Shown in pieces: positions 21,401 to 30,381 of a stretch of 64,000 nt of DNA. Under the pieces are notes generated by a model. The model was not told where the DNA came from, ran no database searches, and saw nothing but the letters and a program-made list of their open reading frames with translations. Each line of letters begins with the position of its first letter. The stretch's first letter is position 1. Location: contig SADC01000006.1 of assembly GCA_004194705.1 (NCBI GenBank), forward strand, positions 62,001 to 126,000, in the 5' to 3' direction. Made by a program: the position numbers and the translations under genes. This DNA is from Ditylenchus dipsaci (Eukaryota > Nematoda > Chromadorea > Rhabditida > Anguinidae).

Positions 21401-23941
21401 CGTAGTGCTGGACGAGATTTATGACCTGACCATCTTCGATGAGTGTCCGAAACACCCTTTTCAAAGTGCCACTGAGCTTTTTGTGGGTGAGAAGGCCAGG
21501 AGCAAACTGATCTGGATGTGGGGCTTGAGCAAAAATTTCTCTTTGCCTGGTTTGCGCACCGCAGTGCTCTATACCCCAATCCAATAGTCCGAACTGCTTG
21601 TGTTCGCTTTTTGATGCACCATCTGCCAAATACTACTACACAATTCATTACTAGAGAGTTCATTGATGACTATGGTAAAATTTGTTTTCTGTTGTGATAA
21701 AAATCAACCAGATCTTTTCGTCAAAAGCAATTTTTATGCGATCAAAATCGGATATCCGATTTTTCTGGCCGACGGTATATAATGTAAAAAACTAAAAGCT
21801 CGGTAAGAGTTTGGGGCACAGGTTTTTGGCTTGTTTGACCAATACTCGCATACCCGACGTCGGGGGTTATCAAAGTCGCTGATTCCTAATCTGGCGCTAA
21901 AAATGTCGGAGTACCCCCACACATTGGGTCAAGCAAGCCAGAATAACTAGCGTGTCACTAGGTGGAGTCGAACCTACGCACCATTTTTAGCCATAAAACA
22001 AAAAAATTATCCGCTGCGCCACTGAGGCCGAACTACCCAAGTAGCTTTTCCAATTCCTTTAAAGTTTTAACCCTAAAATTGTTTTAACAAATTTGGTATC
22101 GTCCTTTCCTAGAATGTTAACTTTCTAATCTAAGAAATCTGGTTTAAAATTCAAATACCGTATTTCCTCTAATAAGCGCCCCCGCTTTAATAAGCGCCCC
22201 CCCCTCGATTTTGAGGGTCTGGATCTCAGTATAGAAGCAATATTTTGCAAAGCTGTTTGATACGTTTTCTTAACTCCCACGAGCTCTACCGATTCCACTT
22301 TTTAGATTTTGGTTGAGCACCCAAAAATATCGAAATCGAATTCCAAATTTTCCGATTTTTGGGGGTTTGAAAAATAAGCGCTCTGGGGCGCTTATTAGAG
22401 GAAATACGGTAGCGTTGAACTACATTCTTGTTGTAAATCCATTACACCGAAAAATCAGCCCACCCTGTATATCAATAAATTTTAGAATGGGTTGAAAAAG
22501 TGTTTCTTCCGGCAAATCTGCGACGCCTGAAAGCAGCTAGAGATCAAGTACTGGCCCAACTGGATATATTGAAAGTGTCCTATATAAAACCAAGAGCTGG
22601 CTTCTTTGTTTTGATGGACCTGTCCAAGGTAAGTATTGGCTGGTATTCAATAAAATAAAGCTAAAAAAAGTTAATATAGTACTTGGATGAGCCCACATTT
22701 GAAGGAGAGAGGCGCTTGCATCAGCGCATTCTCAAGCATCGAGTCATTATTAGTGCAGGTAAGGAAGGATTCACATAAAAATTGTGTTCTAACGTACCTC
22801 GCAAAATAAAAATACAAGAATTTGAATCAAAAGAAAAAGTGCAGTCATTCTAAACTGTTCGGCTATTTCGTTCAACATAGTCGATTTGCTTTTGAAAGTG
22901 CAGAGTTATTCTCTACGATACGCCTGTAGAATAAATTTTTTTTTTCACCTATATTACTCGAGAAATTTTACAGTTAGACCGATGGCTCTCATCATGAATC
23001 ATTTTGAAAAAATAGTCTGCGGACAAAAACCTGACTTGCCTTCAAAAAGTCAGTCGAAAACGAAAAAGTTTATTTGGAGGCGTTTTATATATAAGCAGAT
23101 TTTAATTATTTTTGTTAACTATTTGTGGTCATTCTAAGTCACAATGACCACTCACTCATACCGGCTCAGAATGTGGCCGACGTAGTTGTAGAATTTCGTA
23201 TATTATTTGCGAAATTCGGCTCTATACGCATTCGCATCTCTAGAAAAAAGAGGCTGTTAGTTTTTTTACCCGAATTTTTTTCCTGAAAATGCTGAAAAAA
23301 TTTAAGTGAACACTTTCTGAGACATTTGAGAAAAAAAACATTTTTTCAAAAAAAACCAACATGGGGCTCCAAGGCATTTTGTTTCTGGAGAGACGAATGC
23401 GTATGGATACCTAAATGATACAGTTGATTCGGCAGACCTCATTCTGAGTCTGAATGACAAAAATAGTCACCGGACCAAACATGCCTTATCTCCGAAAAGT
23501 CAGTCGAAGACAAAAAAGTTCATTTTGAGGCGTATTGTATCAATAACCCTTCATCTTTAGGTGAAACCATGATTGCACCCAAGCCAGGCTGGTTCCGCAT
23601 CGTTTTCAGCAGTGTTGATCCAGAAACTTTAGATGAAGGTAAATTTTCAGCATCGAAACCATTTTTCCTGTTCATCAAATCTATTTCCAGCTCTGATGAG
23701 AATCACCAATGCTCTAAAAGAACAGGAAAAACTCAACCAGATGCTTCTGCAAGAAGCCAAACAACCAGAGCTAGACCACATCAATCCAACCAAGACCAAT
23801 GGAAAGTCAGAAAGCAATGGCACTTGCAGTTCTCTAATCCAACCAAACGGCCTGGACATAACCAATGGCCAGCTGGAGACTACCACTTCTAGTCAAGTGG
23901 TCTTTCTGAAAACCACAGTTTCCGCCGCAAATGGTCACTAA
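18404..23941 (+). CDS. ACCS: ACCS-like PLP-dependent aminotransferase (ten exons)
   Basis: A fold-type I PLP enzyme of the 1-aminocyclopropane-1-carboxylate synthase-like family; animal ACCS proteins have uncertain substrates and this one is presumably cytosolic. Exons: 18404-18508, 19586-19752, 20026-20065, 20350-20518, 20571-20719, 21378-21674, 22486-22628, 22680-22758, 23561-23638, 23691-23941. All have GT-AG borders and matching phases, giving about 492 residues, like human ACCS. Motifs in order: DPHH, GYIKLSSADN, VPGVTTGADL, PAPYYY, NPQNPEGGYF, DEIYD, GLSKNFSLPG (PLP lysine) and KPGWFRIVF (substrate-carboxylate Arg). The ATG at 18404 follows an in-frame TAG. One base appears missing in CCCC at 21574-21577: without it the frame hits TAG; with it IVRTACVRFLMHH continues and the downstream phase fits. 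The C-terminal tail is polar and unrelated to the fold. Five introns carry transposons. Confidence 0.92.
18668..19244. mobile_element. CAGTC-group element 'CCAATAGTGTACAC', with nested MITE
   Basis: Lies in ACCS-like intron 1. Ends CAGTCAAACCTCCCAATAGT and complement with TA on both sides. The same word recurs centrally (GCAAAACTTCCCAATAGG and GTGTACACTATTGGGAGG). A CTCTAATAATGAACC MITE is inserted at about 18832-18985. Confidence 0.85.
19830..19965. repeat. degenerate GCCTAA (TTAGGC-type) repeat in a dispersed foldback
   Basis: Six or so GCCTAA-like hexamers at 19832-19870, the complement of the nematode telomere repeat, inside a repeat family whose edge reads AGAGTATTTTTTTCTAAG and CTCTTTGTAGGAGGGGG. 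Family relatives are at 46.74-46.95, 52.89, 53.80-53.87 and 54.19-54.25 kb. Confidence 0.6.
20100..20329. mobile_element. degenerate CAGTC-group MITE
   Basis: Intronic copy showing CCCAGGTTCGTTGCTGTC and, at right, CCCTAGGCGGAAACGAACTT then GTTAACTG|TA. The left end is eroded. Confidence 0.6.
20988..21148. mobile_element. MITE, CCGTATAATCTCT variant
   Basis: TA|CCGTATAATCTCTACC at left and TACACGG|TA at right, in the intron between ACCS-like exons 5 and 6. Flanked on both sides by degenerate TAGTTAACTA-type short repeats (20860-20985, 21150-21200). Confidence 0.6.
21828..22040 (-). mobile_element. tRNA-derived SINE, copy 3
   Basis: The minus strand reads GGCCTCAGTGGCGCAGCGGATAA (A-box region), then TTTTTTTGTTTTATGGC, then GGTGCGTAGGTTCGACTCCACC (B box), then a tail ending near CCAATACTC. 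It is too gapped to fold as a working tRNA. Confidence 0.75.
22158..22409. mobile_element. MITE, CTCTAATAAGCGCCC variant
   Basis: TA|CCGTATTTCCTCTAATAAGC ... GCTTATTAGAGGAAATACGG|TA, interior as in 11477-11728 and 53951-54184. In an ACCS-like intron. Confidence 0.9.
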
Positions 23942-24179
23942 AAAAATTAATTACAGCTATTTTTTTATCTTTATACAGTTACTTTTTCTGTCTTTATGCT
24001 TCAAGATTGGTTTGACTATAGACATGGACTAGATTTTGTGATTGCATTACTAATTTTTTTTTCTTTGATTGATTTCATTCTTGATTCAAGAGCTTTAAAC
24101 TTTTTCTTGCACTTTTACCTTTGTTTTGTGAACATTTCATGTATTTGTCAAATTGTGAAAATAGTTTGAATAATAATTG

Positions 24180-24185
24180 AATAAA
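24180..24185 (+). terminator. polyadenylation signal AATAAA
   Basis: AATAAA 239 nt past the ACCS-like stop codon; the most likely 3' end signal for that gene. Confidence 0.5.
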
Positions 24186-24405
24186 ATACAATATAATAGT
24201 ACCGAATTTTTTTACCAAAGCAGACATTACCAATTTCTTGAACAAAGAAACACTCACCCCTCCCCCCTAGTCCCAAAAAAGCGGAATATATATCTCCCTC
24301 TCTCCTTTAGATGTTTATTTTCCTTTTCTTACTCCACATCAGCTTCTTCTTTTCTGAATTTCGCAAATGTTGTTAGAAAATCCATATTGAATGTTACAGC
24401 CTCTT

Positions 24406-24620
24406 TTAAAGGAACATTACCGTCTCCGACAACGGTTGTCTCTCGCCAATTCGATTTTTTCCCTAATCATTAAAATTCTGTACGGATATTTCTAACGAAA
24501 CTTAACATAAAATTAATTTTAGGCCTTGTTTTGTTAGAAACCAAACTGGAAAATCCGTACAGAAGCTCAATGGTCAGGCGAACATTTTCGAATTGGCGGG
24601 GCACATCCATTTTTTTAAAT
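24406..24620. mobile_element. TTAA-family MITE, AGGAACATTACCGTC
   Basis: Starts in TTTTAAAGGAACATTACCGTC. Inner arms CGCCAATTCG and CGAATTGGCG flank ATTCTGTACGGAT/ATCCGTACAGAAG. A close relative is at 63313-63525. Confidence 0.65.
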
Positions 24621-24724
24621 GTGGATATTTCAAAGTCAATCAGTTAGGAACTTTTTAGAAAAAACAAGAACTTCTCGAACGAAAAATACAAAGTATCAAA
24701 TACGAGCCAAGTACGAGGTCTCAA

Positions 24725-24850
24725 CCAGTGATGTAACGGCACCGGGTGCCGCACCGGCACCGGTGCGGGTGCGGGTAGGGGAATTCGCGAGAGTCGGTGC
24801 AGGTGCCGGTGCAGGCAATTCTCGGTCGGCACCGACAAGATTAAATTTAA
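24725..24850. repeat. GC-rich simple array with hAT-like left end
   Basis: Begins CAGTGATGTAACGGCACCGG and continues as GGTGC/GCACC-rich sequence. The end is hAT-like, but no right terminus was found. Confidence 0.4.
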
Positions 24851-25033
24851 GATAAAACGACGGCTCGCGCAGTGTGCCGGGGTGGACACTAGTTACAATT
24901 AAGACATTAGTTACAACTATCATCAAAACTTAGTTTACAAATAATATCACAGTTAATCTGCCCTTCGTAGTGTAAAAACATTGAAAACAGACAGCACCAT
25001 GCATGAAACTTTTAAGCAATGGCGGGCCCCGGT

Positions 25034-25140
25034 CCGTGACAATTCGTCACCTCGACCGATTCGTCACTCGGGACGATTCTTCACCTCCTATTAAAATGGG
25101 ACGATTCGTCACATACCAATAAAACTGGACGATTCCTCAC
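25034..25140. repeat. iteron array GACGATTCGTCAC
   Basis: Five or six 14-25 bp spaced units (GACAATTCGTCACCTCG, GACCGATTCGTCACTCG, GGACGATTCGTCACATACC). The outer edge GGCGGGCCCCGGTCCGTG is repeated in direct orientation at 25671-25690. Confidence 0.75.
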
Positions 25141-25294
25141 CTAGTTCTAATTAGCATAAGAAATGTGCTATTCACAACAGTTACATATCAATAATGGTTT
25201 AATAGATGTTCATCGTTTAAAAATTGTCACCTCGGGCTTTTATTTGGCAAAAATATAACAACAAAAACTAATCATCAAACAAATAACAACTCAA

Positions 25295-25498
25295 TCATTG
25301 ATCCATAATAAAGTTATAGGCCAATCCTCGAAGATATTCCATGAGGTCCAAGTCTTCTGGCTTAGTTCTTGCATATTGCTTCACCTTCTTTAGAATTCTG
25401 TCATCGGCGTTAGAGTAGTTCTTTTGTTTCTTTCCTGGCTGAAGTCCTGCCAAGTAATGTTCGCAGTGCATGTGGTGAAGCTGGATAATTCGCCCCAT
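25295..25498 (-). CDS. unrecognised small reading frame between iteron arrays
   Basis: Sixty-seven codons from the ATG at 25498 to the TGA at 25295, preceded by a plausible acceptor (CTTAATTAG). The N-terminal half is His/Cys-containing (HHMHCEHY), the rest charged (DDRILKKVKQYARTKPEDLD). An AATAAA lies on the same strand about 50 nt beyond the stop. It may be the last exon of a transposon gene whose other exons are gone. No family assigned. Confidence 0.35.
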   Translation of the reverse strand: MGRIIQLHHMHCEHYLAGLQPGKKQKNYSNADDRILKKVKQYARTKPEDLDLMEYLRGLAYNFIMDQ

Positions 25499-25684
25499 AC
25501 CTAATTAAGGACCTAGGCACTTGGCTACCTCATTTTCACGATTAATGACCACTATTGATGACCCAATTAATGATCACCGAAATAATAGATGACTAATTCG
25601 GTCGTTCGTCACTGAATCTATATGACTATATGACTAATCTATGACTATATGCACGCTAGAGAGTGTAGCAGGGCCCGCCCGGAC

Positions 25685-25823
25685 ACGGACAATTCGTCAC
25701 CTCGGCCGATGCGTCACTCCGTACACACTCGTTTGTCCGCAACTCATTTGGCCGCACTCATTTGGCCGCAACTCATTTGGCCGCAACTCGTTTGGCCGCA
25801 CCTCATTTGGCCGCCCTTTCACG
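25685..25823. repeat. compound iteron array, GATTCGTCAC then ACTCATTTGGCCGCA
   Basis: Starts with the same outer units as the array at 25034 (GACAATTCGTCACCTCGGCC), then switches to six units of ACTCATTTGGCCGCA. The inverted partner, two units, is at 29405-29445. Confidence 0.8.
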
Positions 25824-25939
25824 TTTTTAATTTTTTGTAATTTGTAAATTCAAGTTCAAATATAACCGAAAATTGATTTTTTGCTCAAGAAAACAAAGCA
25901 AATTTACTTAAACAAGTACCCAGATGCCGTAAAAGATGG

Positions 25940-26185
25940 AATTTGAACATAGTTTTGTTAACTGGGGTCTGCCGCATAAAGAAACTCTGGTATGCATACA
26001 TTTTATGCATCCAGAGTTACTTTCGAGTGATTTGCGTCTAAGGTATGTGGGTGTGCGCATCTCAACCCAAGCAACCAAGCCCCCTGCGCCCCCTTCGGGG
26101 GCGCAGGGGCTAGGTTGGTTAGAGATGCGCGCACTCACTTACCTTAGACATAATTCCGAGCATAACTCTTGAACAAAAATGCATT
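25940..26185. mobile_element. foldback family R3, copy 1 (GC hairpin)
   Basis: Arms GGTATGTGGGTGTGCGCATC and GATGCGCGCACTCACTTACC around a hairpin CCCTGCGCCCCC-TTC-GGGGGCGCAGGG. Preceded by GGTATGCATACATTTTATGC. Copies also at 36190-36440 and 58795-59060. Confidence 0.85.
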
Positions 26186-26416
26186 TAGAGACTATTTTTG
26201 CCCAGCTCCAGTGACCAAAACATGGTAAAACAGGTAAAAAGTCAAAATTTAAAAGTGTCCAAAACACGATTTTTTATTGACCAGAAGTTTAAAATAATGT
26301 CTTTTTTGAACTTCTAAGGCCATTTTAGGTCGATATAAGGTTGCCTCTTTTTGCCCAGCTCCAGTGACCAAAACAGGGTAAAATAGCTTTTAGTTAATGA
26401 CTTAACTACCTCCAGC

Positions 26417-29354
26417 CAGAGTTTCCAAATGACAAAAAAAATTCTCATATGACAAATTCTCAAATGAGAATTTGTCATTTCAAAAAATTATCATCTGATA
26501 ATTATCATATGACAATTTTTGAAAAATTATCATATGATAATTCTCATGTTGACAAAATTGTCATATGAGAATTCTCATATGACAAATTATCATTTTGTCA
26601 TATGATAATTTTTTTGTCATTTTGTCATATGACAATTCTTTTTTTGTCATTTTATCACATGATAATTTTTCTTAGTAATTGTCAAGTAATCATATCTTTT
26701 CCTCATTTTCGACAGCAATCTTACAAATAACCTTTATTCTAACCTCATCTACAACAATCTACTTCAAAACGTCTGAGTTACAATAAACGACAAGTTGGAA
26801 ATTCAAAAGCTGGAATTGTGTATTGCATCTATGACCCTTCGTAGCTATATCGGCTTGAGAAAAGATTCGTTCAATTGGAGCACTTGTTGCTGGTATGCTG
26901 AGAGTCTCCAGGGCAAAGATCACTGAAGTGTTCCAGTTCTAAAATCATCGTTCAAGTTCACTTAGCATATATATCAAAGGCACAAACCGAATTGAGAAAT
27001 CCCGTCCAGTATTTAATCGCGTCGATTTCCATTCCACCATTTCTTGCACCTTGGATGGTATGAAGCGCTGTCAATATCCATGATTTGGATCTGTGTCCCC
27101 TTGCCGAGGTACTTCTGCGATTGCTTTAGACGTTTGTTTTCAGGCGCGAGATGAACGTATCAAGCGTAGTATCATGATTTGCCGATTGGACAGCCACTTC
27201 GACTCTTTCTTCTTCAGGCAACTGAAAAATAAAACAAATAATAGAAGTAAAAGCAAACATTGACTTACCAGCTGTCTAATCATTCAGCTGTATGAGAGAG
27301 TTCTTCATCACTGAGACAACCAGCCGTGTTAGGATCCAACGCACACGCAATGTAAAATACCGGATCGAAATCAACGCGGTCCATATGCAGAATGTTTGTG
27401 AATCGTTCTTTGAGTTTCGTACGCAGCTGTTCAATTATCGGCCAGATATCCACATAGTCAACTCCTGAAAGTTTAGTAAGTAAGTTAGCAATGATATTAA
27501 AGAAGTAGTACCTCATAGCCATCTAGTGAAAGTAACAGTGCTTTTGTGTATTCCAGACAATGAGATATTGTGACAGACTTAGCTCCTTGTATACGTTTCA
27601 GGACTTCGATAAACGGATTGCACAGCTTAGCAATGAAAGTGAGATACTGAAAAGATAAACAGCGTAATTTTGTCAAAGAAAGGATTAAATTACCTCTAGT
27701 TCGGCTTGGTCAGGCATTTGCTAATTCTTCCGCTTCGCAATATTGAGCACCGGTCCATTTAGCTCGAGAAAGCGTTTGATAACTTCAATTACAGATCCCA
27801 TCTGGTTGCGGACGGCGATAATAGACTTCTTTGCGTCAACTGAGTCAACTCCTAAGAAAGAAACAAATAGTTGAGTTACGAAATAAAAACAAGCAAGAAC
27901 CTCCAATAATCGTGAGAATGTTTAATTCGCTTGATCAGATCCGCCATCTTCTTGAACGCTGAAGTACCGACAATAGAATCTTTGAAAATGCTCAAGATGA
28001 CCAATTGCAATGAATGTGCGTAACAACTCGTCCTCTGCGGAGACTCTTTCCTGAAGAAAATTCGAATAAAAATTCAACTCAGAACCTAATTAACACTTAC
28101 AGCCACACATCTTCATCGGACAAAAGCGTAGAGAAGTCGTCATCATCACTCTAGTAATGTCCAGTCCGAAATCTTCGAGAATTATGTTTACTTGAGATCG
28201 AATATAAGCCGCAGTATGAGATCCTGTGAGTTGCCGAAGTCCTAAGAACGCGGATTGAAGAGCACAGTTGTTCACGAAGTGAATAGTAACACCTAAAGTA
28301 TTTAAGTAGAGGTAGTAGTTCAGAAAAACATAACATACCAATGTAAGCCCTTTTGAGTGATGGATCAGTCCAAACATCTGTTGTAAGTGATGGCTTGCAC
28401 GTCAGAGAGGAAATCACTTGCTTCAATTTGTCCCTTGTTTTCACGTAGCATTCTTGTAGTCGGTTCTTCAATGTTGTATGACTCTTAGGTATCTAAAACG
28501 AAAAACATAAGCATGAAGTAAAAGTGCTAAAATATACCTTGAAGTCTTTGCTGATGAGATCGATAAGTTTCGCATTGCTGGATAAAGAATGTGTTCAAGG
28601 AAATCGACGGAATGGACAATACATCTGCAAACGCTTGTTCAACTTTCTGCACCTAAACCATTGTAAAATAAATAAGCCATGATATATAAAGAAACAAAGG
28701 CTTACTTGTTTTCCTTTCTCTTGTATTCATTATCCTCGCTGGAAGGAGCCGTCAGTCGTTCATCAGAGTGATTTGCCTTGCTGTGTTCCAATGATATTTT
28801 AGCACAGTTGTTGTTGGAGTTGTCGCTGTTTTCTTGTACAACTGAAACAACATTGAGTTAGAAGAGTGCAGAAATTAAAAGTAATTACCTGAGAGCACTT
28901 GCTGCATTCCAAGAAGGTAGCTCCATCACGCTCAACGGTTTTGAACTTATCCCATATGGAATCCTTTCGCTTCTTTGTACTTGGAGTAGCTGGACTGCCT
29001 GTGGTTGACAAACTTGAGAATCTGCTTGTGACATCTTCGACCTAAAACAACCAAAGAATGATGACGTAAAGCGAGAAACTAAGAAAACAATATCATTTGA
29101 CAAGAAAAAATGAGAAACAAATGATCATATGACAAATGACAAACATTTTATCAAATGACAAAATGAGAATTTTGTCAACTGAGAATTCTCATATGAGAAA
29201 TTGTCATATGATAATTTTGAAAATTGTCAAGTTGACAATTCTCATATGATAATTTTCAAAATGTCATATGACAATTGTCATTTTGACAATTTCTCATTTT
29301 GTCATTTGACAACATGACAAAATGACAATTCTCATTGTCATTTTGGAAACTCTG
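26417..29354 (-). mobile_element. hAT transposon, 2938 bp, perfect 8-bp TSD
   Basis: TIRs CAGAGTTTCCAAATGACAA and TTGTCATTTTGGAAACTCTG; flanks CCTCCAGC at 26409-26416 and 29355-29362. Subterminal zones of about 270 bp on each side are arrays of CATATGA/TTGTCAT motifs. It carries a hAT transposase gene on the minus strand. The unbroken target duplication suggests a fairly recent insertion. Confidence 0.95.
26800..29040 (-). pseudogene. hAT transposase (BED finger, RNase H-like, dimerisation region), frame-broken
   Basis: Spliced gene in blocks. A BED zinc finger (SIWDKF...FLECSKCSQ then an LYKKTATTPTTTVLKYHW exon) occupies about 29011-28750. The DDE/RNase H-like start SLTTDVWTDPSLKRAYIG with HFVNNCALQSAFLGLRQLTG is at about 28471-28150; hAT proteins have TTDIWTS...YLGVTAHF...GSHTA there. 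A middle region with FDPVFYIACALDPNTAG is at about 27400-27300, and the C-terminal hallmark LSIPATSAPIERIFSQA at about 26920-26830. Short introns with GT-AG borders separate the blocks. Several frame changes occur (for example after TARQ near 28775 and around VMM near 28140), so it is probably not functional as written, unless these are assembly errors. Confidence 0.9.
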
Positions 29355-29404
29355 CCTCCAGCCAATAAAAGGTCAAAATTAATGGCAATGGTAATTTCTT
29401 ATAA

Positions 29405-29445
29405 AAGATGCGAAATGGCGGCCAAATGAGGTGCGGCCATATGAG
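29405..29445. repeat. inverted partner of the ACTCATTTGGCCGCA array
   Basis: Reads GGCGGCCAAATGAGGTGCGG on the plus strand, the complement of the innermost units at 25800-25823 (CCGCACCTCATTTGGCCGCC). It lies just beyond the 3' side of RRM copy 1. Confidence 0.7.
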
Positions 29446-30381
29446 TAGTAACCAAATCCCCAACTTTTATTTGACAAGATAACAACACCGCATTAACATG
29501 CAATTTTCTCACTTTTATTATACATGTATTTTCTGAAGCTAATAACCCTTCTTCGAACCATAGCCCAGGAAGCAGTACTTTCGGTAGATTCCTGGATTTG
29601 ACTCTGACCACCCTGCCATCAACTACATGAGGACATCAAGCAAAGCTTTACATACCTAAAAGCAATCAATTTAATGACAGAAAAAAACAGAGAAAGCACC
29701 TCATTCGGAGAATAATATGATACAAAGCCAAATCCCATCGATTGCCGGTCATTTGATCCAACTTTACTTCACACGTGTTAAGAGACCGAACTTGGAGAAA
29801 ACATCGTAAAGCATTTGATCCGTAGTTTCAGGCGATAAATTTGCAACGAATAGAGTGGAATATCTAGCCTTATCAGCCCTTGCATCATTCGGTATGCCGT
29901 CAAGCACATGTGGACGAGCGACAGTGCATCATTTAACTAGAAAGAGCAACCAAAAAAGTAGGAAACTATTTATAACCACCTACCCCTTGCATCGTAGAGA
30001 AAATAACCCAACCGAAATCTCGTAATTTGTTTGCCTGCTTGTCACGAGCAATCTTACAACGGTAGATGTCCAAATTGCTCAAAATAATTCCTCAAGTGGT
30101 CTTCAGACATGTTCGGAGGCAACTGGCACAAAGAGCGTGAACTCGTGAGTTTGTAATCAATCTCAACTTTTTTTCCATCTATGATGTGCGGCATTGAACG
30201 CACAGCATTATCCAGCTAAATAAAGCAGTGATTAGTTACAAGCTATCGGAAGAAAACGTCGAGAACATCTTCCTGAGATGAGAAGCAAACATGGCCAAAG
30301 CAGCGGGATTGCCCGTCAACCTGTCTTGCTTGACTTCTGCTTGCAACGAAGAACCGAATTGAGAAGTAGAATGGTAAAATA

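Noticed and set aside
21955..22030. Functional tRNA gene on the minus strand
   Set aside because: A- and B-box-like parts are present but the middle is a T-run and no anticodon arm folds; treated as SINE.
24619..24926. Frames across the GC-rich 24.7-kb patch
   Set aside because: Open on several frames at once, as expected for a GC-rich simple repeat lacking stops.
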